Shown here: positions 25,311 to 35,893 of the stretch, piece after piece
How the letters are laid out: the number at the start of each line of letters is the position of its first letter
How positions within the stretch are numbered: position 1 is the first letter of the stretch
Assembly: GCA_023525715.1 (NCBI GenBank)
Contig: CM042016.1
Span: 67,022,882 to 67,086,881, forward strand
Direction of reading: 5' to 3'
Source of the DNA: Cichorium intybus
Taxonomy: Eukaryota; Streptophyta; Magnoliopsida; Asterales; Asteraceae
DNA length: 64,000 nt
Made by a program: the position numbers and the translations under genes
The notes under the pieces: generated by a model
Told to the model about the DNA's origin: nothing
What the model saw: only the letters and a program-made list of their open reading frames with translations
The model's database searches: none

Positions 25311-25590
25311 TTTTTGGCTGAAATTTTTTTTTTTCAAAAAAAATGACATAATACACCTAATCACTTATATTTAAGATCTTTTGTAAAAAAAATTTGGAAA
25401 AATAATATATATACACGAAATGTGTACATATGCATGAAACGTGATCATATACACATTTGCGAAAAAAGTGCATATGTGCACATTTCGTGTATACATATTA
25501 TTTTTCAAATTTTTTTTGACAGAAAGTCTTAAATATAAGCGACTAGGTCTATTATGTCATTTTTTTTGAAAAAAAAATTTCTGTCAAAAA
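25311..25590. mobile_element. Foldback MITE (280 bp)
   Basis: Near-perfect inverted repeat. The left arm (GACATAATACACCTAATCAC ... ATACACGAAATGTG) is mirrored by the right arm (CACATTTCGTGTATAC ... TATTATGTC), each about 120 bp with T/A-rich ends. No coding potential. Confidence 0.8.
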
Positions 25591-25639
25591 GTTCCTACGG
25601 TTCCTAAGAAAATATTGGTTCTCTCTTGAAACGGACTTT

Positions 25640-25750
<111 letters not shown>

Positions 25751-25820
25751 AAAAAGGCAACTACATTAAAATAAAAAAACAAGAACTCCCAGCAAGGAAC
25801 TAGGAGCCAAACAAACACCA

Positions 25821-28800
25821 TTACATCGAAATAACTGCTAATCTAGGGCAAGAGAGCCACAACCTCCTTTCAATCTCAATTTTTTTAACTCTATTATCAA
25901 GCCATAAAATTGTATCTCTTTGGATATTAGCAATAATAACCGACTCCGGGACAAAAGAGTTATTAAAGACACCCTCATTCCTGTACCGCCACAGTTTATT
26001 AAACGTAACAATACCCACCAAAGTAAGAACTTTCTTTTCTTTTTTCCTGCTGCCTTGAGATTCCAACCCGACCAACACATCTTCCATGCAAACGGGGTTC
26101 CATTCGATCAAATTCCACCAATCTTTAATCCCCTTCCACACCTCTTTTGATCTTCTACACTTCCACAGTACATGAAAGAGGGATTCTTCTTCGTCTTTGC
26201 ATATATCACACAGGGTAGTGTATTGAGTTAAGCCCATTTCTGCCAAATTCAATTTAGTTGGCAATCTATCTCTAAAAATTCTCCAGACCAAAACATTTAT
26301 ACGCTTAGGCACACAATTACTCCATCTATTTTTTCCAGTAATATTTTGATTAGCCTTTTCCATTTCAGTCTTCATCCACGCCACCGAGAACACGTTTTTT
26401 GGTCCTCCTTTACAAATCCATCTATCCTCATTGTTTATAAGTCTGGTACCTGGAAATTTTTGAACTAACTCCTCCACCTCTATTTTACTTCGACCTTCTC
26501 TCTCCTTACACCTCTACGACCACATACCGTCTCTATTTTTGCATTTCTCCTCAACAGTACAATCTTTATTAGTCTCCATGTTATAAGCTCTAGGAAATTC
26601 TTCTTTCAATCTTCCTTCACCTATCCACCAGTCATTCCAGAAACTCGTTGATTTACCATTTCCCACTTCCACTTTAATTTTGCTTCTAGGATCTAAGTTT
26701 CTATCTTTTAACTTTTGCATCACTTTAACAATTCTTTTCCAAGTTGTACCATATTTTATACTACTACCGTCTCCCATAGTCGCCTTAACCCCATGAATGC
26801 TATTAATAATTTTCACCCATATCGCGTCCTTCTCTGTTCTAAATCTCCAATACCATTTGGCTAGCAAAGCTTTGTTCATATCTTCGAGATGCCCAACCCC
26901 TAAACCACCTTTGTCTAAATCCATTTGAACTTTGTCCCAACTAACCCAAGGAATACGCTTTTTATCTTGGGTTCCTCCCCAAAAGAAATTTCTTCGAATA
27001 GCCTCCAACTCTTTAATCACCCCGCTTGGGACTTTGAACAACGAAAACATGAATGTGCCCAAGTTGCCCAACACGTTGCGTATAAGGGTATGACGACCCC
27101 CTATGGATAACGTTTTGAGTTTCCATTTACTAAGTTTCTTCTTGAATTTGTTAATGAGCCCAATCCATGCTTTCTTGTGTCCCATATTCTCTCCCACCGG
27201 CAGCCCAAGGAATATTGCAGGGAATTTCGTAGCTTTACACCCAATGACAAGAGCCATCTCTTTCACTATAGCTTCCTCTATGCCAATACCAAAAATAGCA
27301 CTTTTGTCCAAGTTGACTTTAAGGCCAGCTGTTTTCTGAAAACAATAAACAATTCTGATGAGATTTAACACGTTTTCAACCGACCACTCGCCAAAAAAAA
27401 TCGTGTCATCTGCAAAAAAAAGATGGGTTAGCTCAACATTGTTTTCTCCCACAAACACTCCTTTATAAGTACCACTTTCCACCGCCTTTCGAATAGCATC
27501 ATTAAGACCTTCCATCACAAGAGTGAAAAGAAAAGGAGAAATAGGATCTCCTTGACGAAGACCTCTAGAGAGAGAGAATTCCGGAGTAGGGCAGCCATTA
27601 ACGAGAACAGAGGAAGAACCCGACTTTAAACATTCTAGAATCCAACCCCGCCATTTCGCCCCAAAGCCTTTCTGAACCATCATTGACTCAAGATAGTCCC
27701 ACGAAACCGAGTCATAGGCTTTTGCTATATCGGTCTTGAGAATTAACATTCTTTTTTTCCTAGCTTTTGCCCAGTCAATAACTTCATTAACAATTAGCGG
27801 TCCATCTAAAAATCTGTCTATTTTTTCTGAAAGCAGACTGGGAATGATCAATTATGCCCGGCAGCACCTTCTTTAACTGATTAGCTAGAAGTTTAGCTAA
27901 AATTTTATACAAGCTAGAGATGAGACTTATATGACGGAAATCGTTAACTGAAATAGGATTTTGCACTTTTGGAATTAAAGTAATACACGCCGTGTTAACC
28001 CCTTTAGGAATTTTCCCCATCTTGAGAAATTCATTAAACGCGTCCAACATATCCCCTTTGACAATCTCCCAGAACTTTTTGAAAAATTCCACAGTGAACC
28101 CATCCGGTCCCGGTGACTTATTTAAGCCGCAGGACCACATCGCTTCTTTTAGCTCTTTTTCTTCAATCGCCTTTTCTAAATCCTTCTTCTCATTCTCCGT
28201 AATTCTAGAGGTACTACCAAGTTGCTGATTCCAATCACAATCCTCATCTTTCATAAACCTTTCTTCAAAATGATCTTTGAATTGCTTATTAATTTTACTT
28301 GGATCCACTTCCCACATACCATTCGACTCTATACCGTTGATACTACTGATATGCATCTTTTTATTTAAGTTTCTGTGAAACAGCGCCGAATTCTCGTCCC
28401 CTCCAAGCACCATCTATTTTTATTTCTTTGAGCAATGTCATCATTATCTTTTATTTCTTTATTACGCACAAAGGATATGACCTCGATTCTTTTCTTAAGG
28501 TCTTCTTCAGTCGCCACTCCTTCTTCCACTTTCTTATCAGTTATCTCCAAAGATTTGATCCAAGTTTCATTCTCAGCCTTCTCTTTAATCCTCGCATCTT
28601 GTCTCCACTTTTTTATCTTCTCTTTTATATCTTTAAGTTTTTTCATAAGAATGAAGAGTTTCTTATGATGACCTTCTATTTTAAATTGCTTCCATGACTC
28701 TTTCACAATAATTTCGAGATGTTCGTCCTCAAGCCACGAATTGAACAATTTAAACGAAGGATTGCCAAAGTTCCTGTGAACCTGCCTAAGAATTAACGGC

Positions 28801-29534
28801 TTATGGTCCGAGTAGAGCCTCGTATCAGCTAAGAATTGAAACTCCGGCCAATATTCTCCAAAGTTCTCCGACACCATAATCCTATCGAGTTTTGACATTT
28901 TAGTCCCTCCCCCTTTTATCCAGGTAAATTTTGAACCATTAATTTTCACATCGATCAGATTGTTACTGTTTATAAAGTTATTATACTTCTTTGCAGCCTG
29001 ATCATCGAATTTAGAGCCCCATCTTTCTTCCATACTTCTAACTTCGTTGAAGTCTCCATGTATCACCATAACACCCACCCAGCTCTCGATGATATCCGAC
29101 AGAAAACTCCATAATTCTTCTCTTTCTGTGCTATTTTGACTAGCGTACATATTGACAATACATATTTTTTTATCGTTCTCCTTCCAAGTACCCTGCAGCA
29201 CAATACAATCCTTTCTAGATATTGCCTGCTCTTTGACAGAAAGATTGTAATTCCATATAGAGACAAGCGCCCCACCTTGACCAATACTTTCCGAGCACAT
29301 AAAATGATAGTCATGGCTACCCCAAATTATTTTTATCGACACCTCAGAGAGGGATTTCCTCTTAATTTCTTGAATTCCAACAACACCTATCTTATGGGTC
29401 TTGATAAGATTAGCAATCCAACTGGACTTAAAATCCCCAAGACCTAACCCATTCGAATTAAGAGACAAGAGATTCATGATGTACCTTGTTTGCTCCCGTT
29501 TCTTATTATCGAGGGGTGATGTCTCCCCCCTCAT
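25821..29534 (-). pseudogene. LINE ORF2: endonuclease-reverse transcriptase
   Basis: Drives target-primed reverse transcription. Segment 29534-28365 is an APE-like endonuclease with GIQEIK, HGDFNEVR and YSDHKPL catalytic motifs. Segments 28413-27787 and 27851-26514 form the reverse transcriptase (SPGPDGFTVEFFKKFW, GLRQGDPISPFLF, LFFADDTIFF; FADD is the active site). Segment 26477-25821 is the zf-RVT domain (CDICKDEEESLFHVLWKC). Breaks: a one-base loss in a G run near 28395 (the EGDENS region), a one-base gain in a T run near 27808, and a TAG at 26514. Both frameshifts are in homopolymers. All catalytic motifs remain recognisable. Confidence 0.9.
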
Positions 29535-29914
29535 CTCCTTTCCTCAACCCACTGAGTTTTCCGACTTCCTCCAATCTTTGAAGGATTCCTATGCTCATTG
29601 ACGAATCACTGTCAATATCTTTCTCACCTCCCTTTCTGCTTCATTTTTTTCTTCCAATTTTTCGATTGGCTCCTTGTAATTATTTTCTCCATTCTACTAC
29701 AATTATTGACCCTCCCTTCCTTCATCATGATCTTTCTTTGAGTATCCATTAAGTCTTTACCCACCATCACTAGTTTTTCTTAAATCGGGAAATTTCTCGA
29801 AAGAAGATTTTTTTATTTGTCTGAAACTTCACCTCTTTGAAGAGCTGAACTGTCAATTGAATTTACACCTTTCCTGACCTCCTCCTCTAAGTCTCTTATG
29901 GGCTCACCTTCAAT
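29535..29914 (-). other. LINE inter-ORF spacer
   Basis: Non-coding spacer between ORF1 stop and ORF2 start. No other feature seen. Confidence 0.7.
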
Positions 29915-31396
29915 TTATTTAAACGGGCTAGCCTTAAACCCAATAAGATTTTTGGGCTTGGATCCACTTTTGTCAACCTTTTTTGGGCTTGGACTATCCC
30001 CACCTTGAATATCGTTAAGCGGGTCCTGCTTCAAAATTTTATTATCGTTATTGATTTGACCTTCCTGTACCAACTCTCTTGATTCAGCTATGAATGACTC
30101 CTCGAACTTCCCACCACTGTTTGAATTTTTCCATGCCCCCGTCTTTTCAACTTCTTCTTCTACGTCTGAACGCACCGATTCCCCATCGTCTGATAGCCAA
30201 TTCCAATCATCACCCTCCCATTCTCCTTCCTCTTTTCTTTCTTTCTCTTTATCGTTCAATTCCGAATTTAAAAATTGTTCAAATACTTTTCCTTCCATTT
30301 CTTTTACCCGGACTGTAAATACGTTCGTCCCCACCTTTATCTCCATTGTTTCCCAGATTCTATCCAACACTGTCGTTTTTATACATATTATCCCCGATGA
30401 CCAATCTTGCCAACTCTCAAAGCAAGGGTCTGTAATTGCTACTTCACCCCATTGCTTTCCAATTTCAATAAAATTCTCTGCACTTCGAGCTTGAACTGGA
30501 ACTCCTTCAATCTTAAGCCACACGAATCTATCCGAAACTTTGAACGACTCCTCCCATCTCTTTAACTGATTAAAACTCACTTGAATCTCCACACTTGACA
30601 TAATTAATCTTTCTTCCTCCTCATTCTTAACATCTAACATGACCCAGAGACCCCCCAAATATTTGACAATGTCACCTCTTAACCCTTCGCAATGACAAAG
30701 ACTGGTTATACACTGCAGGTTACTAAAGTTTTTTAATTCTCCAACTAATTTCGTCTTTAGTTGAATTTTAACTTCTTCCGAATCGTTCTCCTTCAGAATG
30801 ATACGTATGGGGTTTGTCTCTCCCCCACTAACATCCTTTCCTTTGCTGCACTTCTCTTCTCCTGCGTACTTCATACAATCGCTCTTAACCTTGGTTTTTA
30901 TCTCCTGTCGTCCACCTTTAACTGCGTCAACGAAGGATGTATCCTTAGTTCTAAGGCTTGACACCTTATTAACCCCTTCGTTCCACACCACCTTTTCTCT
31001 AACTTCCTTTTTATCCTCCCTCGCGAATTTTGCTGTTTTTGCAAAGATCGCATTGCCACCCATCTTCAATGCATTCAACTTCTTTTCCATCTCTTCAATA
31101 ATCAACACTCTTATAAATCTCACAAACCCATATCGGAGACCATTCTTATCCCTCCTTTTACTGACGTAAAGATCCACCAAGGTTCCCACACTCTCTAATG
31201 ATCCTCTGATATCCTTCCAATCCCACGTGACTGTAAGATTTGAAATAAAGAATGTAGTAGCCCCTCTAATCTTACACTGATCCTTAGGCAGGATCCTTCT
31301 AATTTCACCTGGATTAACCCATCTGAAAGTTCGCCGTCGAAACTCCTCCGTTTGCCGGAAATTGCCAACCCTTCGGCTTCTCTCTCTCTCTCTCAT
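29915..31396 (-). CDS. LINE ORF1: RRM-containing RNA-binding protein
   Basis: Intact 493-codon ORF. An RNA-recognition motif lies at about residues 47-130 (RNP2-like TTFFISNL at 47-54, RNP1-like LRYGFVRF at 87-94). A DUF4283-like middle region follows (CEGLRGDIVKYLGGLWVML, RFVWLKIEGVPVQARSAENF), then an acidic, low-complexity C-terminus. No CCHC knuckle is seen, unlike many plant L1 ORF1 proteins. The expected role is binding LINE RNA as a chaperone in the ribonucleoprotein. The start is the ATG at 31396, within a GA-repeat (RERER). Confidence 0.85.
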   Translation of the reverse strand: MRERERSRRVGNFRQTEEFRRRTFRWVNPGEIRRILPKDQCKIRGATTFFISNLTVTWDWKDIRGSLESVGTLVDLYVSKRRDKNGLRYGFVRFIRVLIIEEMEKKLNALKMGGNAIFAKTAKFAREDKKEVREKVVWNEGVNKVSSLRTKDTSFVDAVKGGRQEIKTKVKSDCMKYAGEEKCSKGKDVSGGETNPIRIILKENDSEEVKIQLKTKLVGELKNFSNLQCITSLCHCEGLRGDIVKYLGGLWVMLDVKNEEEERLIMSSVEIQVSFNQLKRWEESFKVSDRFVWLKIEGVPVQARSAENFIEIGKQWGEVAITDPCFESWQDWSSGIICIKTTVLDRIWETMEIKVGTNVFTVRVKEMEGKVFEQFLNSELNDKEKERKEEGEWEGDDWNWLSDDGESVRSDVEEEVEKTGAWKNSNSGGKFEESFIAESRELVQEGQINNDNKILKQDPLNDIQGGDSPSPKKVDKSGSKPKNLIGFKASPFK

Positions 31397-31402
31397 CTTT
31401 TT

Positions 31403-31405
<3 letters not shown>

Positions 31406-31475
<70 letters not shown>

Positions 31476-31510
31476 GTATATATGTATATATATATAGATA
31501 TATATGTATG

Positions 31511-31584
<74 letters not shown>

Positions 31585-31591
31585 TATATAA

Positions 31592-31676
<85 letters not shown>

Positions 31677-31694
31677 TATATATATGTATATATA

Positions 31695-31762
<68 letters not shown>
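31406..31762. repeat. Long (TA)n tract with TGTA/TCTA variants
   Basis: About 357 bp of TA repeats with interspersed TGTATA and TCTATA variants. The Ile-Tyr repeat frames on both strands are translation artefacts. Confidence 0.98.
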
Positions 31763-31765
<3 letters not shown>

Positions 31766-31996
31766 ATACTATAATACATATATGATATGTACAAGTATAT
31801 TATGCACTACTATCTTAAAATTAAGATGTACAACACATTAATGCAACCTTTCCTAATTTCTATCCATAAAAAAAAACATTTATCGTAATTAATCTTAACC
31901 CTTGATTGCTTTCAAGCAATCAATGGCTTAAAACATAGCTGACAACTTACATTGGATCACCATTTCAAATTTTAACTCCCTCCAAAAATACAAAAC

Positions 31997-32450
31997 TACC
32001 TCTATAAATTCAGCAAATAACACACCCTAATATTAGCTTCATCCTTACTGCACATTCCTGCATACCAAAGGTACAATCTCTCATGCATCTTATTCAATAT
32101 CATTCTGTTTCTGCACATAAAGATACATAAAAATATTAAAATGTGTATCTACAGATTCCTATAATTGTTGGCTTTTTTGCAGATTACAATTGTTGATTCT
32201 GTTTAAAGGTATGGATTATGATTTTAATACCACCATTACAACATAACAATTACAAAATTACATTTAGAAACTTGTAAAATTGTTATAAATCAATTTCAGA
32301 ATTGTCAGTTCCATTGATGTTTCAATAACTAAAAATATCTTGATATTGCAGCTTATTTTGAAACCTACGTCCTTTGGTCTTTTTGCTGAAAAGAGAATTT
32401 TACCAAAAGAGATTCAAGAAAATATAGAAAAGACAATCCAAGAACCTTAA
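31997..32450 (+). other. Possible captured spliced gene fragment
   Basis: A TATA-like TCTATAAATT at 32001 is followed by several splice-like junctions: ATACCAAAG|GTACAATC near 32070, TTTTTTGCAG|ATTAC near 32181, TTTAAAG|GTATGG near 32207 and GATATTGCAG|CTTATTTT near 32351. The last exon-like segment reads FGLFAEKRILPKEIQEN and stops with TAA at 32450. I do not recognise the protein. It may be a host gene fragment carried by the Helitron, or chance. Confidence 0.3.
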
Positions 32451-33950
32451 TAACAAAAGAGATTCGGAAAAATACCAAGTTATAAGTCTAAGCCATGAGA
32501 AGAAAGAGTAATAAGCTCAACAATTTTATTTAAATCCTTTTCATTTCTTTGACCTGCCTTTCCTGTAAATATTTTCCATCTGCTTCTTCTTCCTTCCAAA
32601 TTTTCTCTTGCAATTGACCTATATTTAGTAATCGTAAGAAATAGCAGGTGAACTCACACAAAATCTAGATGCAAACAAACTGCGCACGGAACCCGTTTCA
32701 AATCGAGATGCAAATCAAGTTTCATCATAAGGCAAATTAAACATTTATGGTAAAAAAAAGTTCCACGGATTTACCCTTTAAGCATTTAAAAATCTTCATC
32801 CAATCTAGATCCAGCAATGGCGAGCACATCTTCATCAGAAACCGATACCAAAATAGAAATCAGCATGTTTGTGATAGAGAAGAAAAATCAGTGGAGGGGG
32901 TAGATTGAGATTTGATATCTGAAAAGGATAACCAAAATCAGATCCATATACGAAATCTTGATTCATGAATTGGAAAAAATAACAAAATTAGATCCAATAA
33001 CCAAAATCAAAAAATAATAAAAATGCATAGATTGAGATTTGATATCCGAATCGAAAAACTACAACTTGACCCAAACTAATCAGATCAAAAAATGGCTACC
33101 GGAATAGTGCTAATAGCATTCCATTGTCGTGAGTACATATCACCAACTAATCGGGAGGAGGCTAAATATCAGAACCTGGATCTGTTATCAATAGAAAAAC
33201 TGACAAGAAACAAAATATCAGAACAGTCAAAATACATAAAAATCAAAACTGAAAATAAAAATCAAAATCAAGGATATTGAAAGGTTAAATCGGAAATACA
33301 ATCTAAAAATCAGATCTATCAAATCTAGAAAACAATTATCGGAAACCCGATAAAACCAAATTCAGAATCAAGAAATTATTTTCATATACAATAGGAATGG
33401 AACCGGATCGACGGTTGTTTGAAACGATTCTGAACACCTACTGCAGTGGATCGGGGAGCAAAGCAATGGAGGCGGCGATTATCACCTCAAGGTCAGATTG
33501 GTGGTGGCGATTTTGTGGATGGAGGCGGCGGTTTGATCGGAGGACTATGGAGACTGGAGGAGAAGGTGGCGTCGATCATCGGAGGACCATAGAGACGGGA
33601 ATCTTGGCAGATCGGAAGAGATGGTAGAATGGGTTAAGACGGAGGTCGACTGGTTGCAGCGGAATCCCTCCAGTCGAGTGTAGATTCAACAACAGTTCAC
33701 CTGGTCGGAGGGGAGGTCGACTGGATCGGCAGCAGATGGGAGGAGAGGCAGTGATCAGTTAGGAGGAATTAGAAGGGAGCCGAAGAAGGTGGAATGAAGG
33801 AGGCGAAATGAAGGAGTACCCGGCTCCTAACAAAATACCTTTTAATTATGATTCTTTTGTCATAGAAAATGGTAAAAGTAATACTTAAAAGTTAGCAAAA
33901 ATACTTTTACTTTTCTTGTAATACAATAAGTCATACTACACGACACAAGA
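32451..33950 (+). other. Helitron interior, unassigned
   Basis: AT-rich up to about 33390, then a GC- and G-rich block 33397-33830 with repeated CGGAGGACCATAGAGAC-like and GGTCGACTGG-like segments. A 76-codon frame at 33397-33627 (Arg/Trp/Gly-rich) has no recognisable domain. The block could be a captured exon or UTR. Confidence 0.35.
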
Positions 33951-34660
33951 TAGGGGTGAGCATGGTGCGGTTTGGTGCGGTTTTTGGTCAAAACCGAACC
34001 GCAAACCGCATTATGCGGTTTTTGAAAACCTAAAACCGCAATTTGCGGTTTCTAATGCGGTGCGGGTTTTGCGGTTTTTCCATGCGGTACGGTTTTATTT
34101 GGTGCGGTTTCGGTTATTAACCGCATAATATAATGGTGTGCGTTTTTTTCCTATGGTGTGGTTATAAAACCGCAAAAGTTCAAAATCGACGCATTTTTTA
34201 TAAAATTTTTAGTAGTTTGACTATATATTTAGTATATTGCCGCTATGAAAATACAAAATAGAATTCATTTGTTTCTTTGTACTTAGTATAGTAAATTATG
34301 AAACAATTAAACTTTATAACTTACAATTGGTGAAAATGACAAATGGAATTGCCACTATCAAAATACAAAATGAAATTGTCGTTCAAACTCACTATTTTAT
34401 TTAATCTATAATGTCATATTTAAACTTAATAATAAGTAAATAATACATATATTATATAATTATTTAATACATGGTAAACGGTGCGGTTCGGTTATTTGCG
34501 GTTTTTCCAAAAGTAAAAACCGCACCGCACCGCAATTTTGCGGTTTTTGTAAAAGTATAAACCGCACCATCGGTTTTCACTTCGGTTTCGGTTTTTCGGT
34601 TTCGGTTTTTGCGGGTTTTTCGGTTATTTTTTGTTGCGGTTCGGTTTTTGCTCACCCCTA
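33951..34660. mobile_element. hAT-type MITE with 8 bp target duplication
   Basis: Terminal inverted repeats TAGGGGTGAGCA (33951) and TGCTCACCCCTA (ends 34660), flanked by a perfect 8 bp duplication ACACAAGA at 33943-33950 and 34661-34668. Both subterminal regions are packed with GCGGTTT/AAACCGC motifs, the likely transposase-binding sites. The middle is AT-rich with no transposase. Length 710 bp. The 8 bp duplication and the TIR start are diagnostic of hAT. Confidence 0.92.
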
Positions 34661-34668
34661 ACACAAGA

Positions 34669-35229
34669 ACTTATAATCTATAGCTTTAAAAATACTTTTC
34701 ATGGTTCAACCAAAGCAAAAAGCAAAAGCAGGATGGTGGAGATGCTCAATGTCCCTTAAGAGTTATCAACAATTGTATTAGTCAGTTGGAAAAAATTGTC
34801 TCACGTGAGTGTTCTTTTGACATTCAATTTGGCAAATTTTTTTTCTTAAATGATTTAAAATAAGAAAATTTTTGATGTTAATTTTGTGAAATATAAAATC
34901 ATGTATTAAATCTTAACAAAGCTCCAACAAATGCAAGATGGACAGTGGTGGTCTATCAGGTACCGCCGTATTATGCGGGTAACCAAAAAACACAAAACTA
35001 GGGACCATTATATATAATTACTCTTTAATCGTCGAAACACAAAAAAAAAAAAAAAAAAATTCGCAACACGTTTTAACCTAAAATGACAACACAATTTTAT
35101 TTAGTGTCATCAACAATTATTTCTCGAAAAAAAAACCAAACGTCGCCGTCGCAACGCGCGGGTACGCACCTCTCCCCACCCCCCTCCCTAACCAAACTGC
35201 TGCCGCCGCATCGCGCGGGTTGCCTGCTA

Positions 35230-35230
<1 letters not shown>
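34669..35230 (+). other. Helitron 3' portion
   Basis: AT-rich with a poly-A run at 35041-35060. The last 100 bases become GC-rich (ACGCGCGGGTACGC, CGCCGCATCGCGCGGG) and end GCTAG. No gene seen. Confidence 0.45.

Positions 35231-35324
<94 letters not shown>
35231..35324. repeat. (TA)n microsatellite
   Basis: About 47 TA units between the Helitron-like 3' end and the Mutator-type terminal region. Confidence 0.98.
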
Positions 35325-35326
<2 letters not shown>

Positions 35327-35893
35327 TGAAGGTTCAAATGAGAACAAAATTATAAGTGGAGAACATGAGAACAAATCTCAGCCTTTTATATTGGAAAAGG
35401 AGGTGCGTGTTTTTTTAAGTGTTAGAGGGTATTATTGTAAATGTGTATTTTATATCCGACGTATGGATTGAACGATAACAGCGTTGCTTCTTTCCATTCA
35501 AAGTTTGTATCTTTTTCCGATATTCTTGCCATGAAAGACGATATTGATTTTGATCCTGATATACAGTCGATTTTTGATCTTATTCATACTAATATACATT
35601 CGATTGCATAAACACGAGCTTGCGATTTCGTAATTTTGTTCTTCTACGTGATTTTTCTTCTAATTGAAGGTGATTTTGATTTTCGTCCTGATATACAATC
35701 GATTTTTGTTCTGATTGATTGTGATATACATTCGATTCGATAAGCACGATCTTGCGATTTTGGGTTTTTGTCAACGATTCAATCGTATTTGATATTCTGA
35801 TTCGACGTCGACTAATGAGAATACAGATCACGAGTGTTCAAGCGTATTTGAGCTTCTGTATCACATTTTCTTGTTCGATTCTGTTAGTTCAGA
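35325..35893 (+). repeat. Mutator-like left terminal region with tandem duplication
   Basis: After the GTTCAAATGAGAAC terminal sequence, two imperfect tandem units (about 35542-35668 and 35669-35775) share GATTTTGAT, CCTGATATACA, TCGATTTTTG, ATATACATTCGATT and CTTGCGATTT blocks. This is probably the 5' UTR or subterminal part. No coding sequence before the ATG at 35894. Confidence 0.5.

Larger units (their letters stand above)
31763..35230 (+). mobile_element. Probable non-autonomous Helitron
   Basis: The left end is TCTATACTATAATAC at 31763, preceded by A. The right end is CTAG at 35227-35230, followed by T and preceded by a GC-rich CGCCGCATCGCGCGGG segment that can form a short hairpin. 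A related GTCGCAACGCGCGGGTAC copy lies near 35150. The 5' TC, 3' CTRR with upstream hairpin, and insertion between A and T are the rules for Helitrons. Here the insertion would split one (TA)n tract into 31406-31762 and 35231-35324. No Rep/helicase is seen. The inside holds exon-like fragments and a hAT MITE. The ends fit plant Helitrons as I recall them, but no homologous copy was compared. Confidence 0.5.

Noticed and set aside
31362..31841. Long Ile-Tyr repeat ORFs on both strands (also at 23357-23539, 25552-25821 and 35083-35374)
   Set aside because: They are (TA)n microsatellite sequence read in frame; TA repeats contain no stop in some frames.
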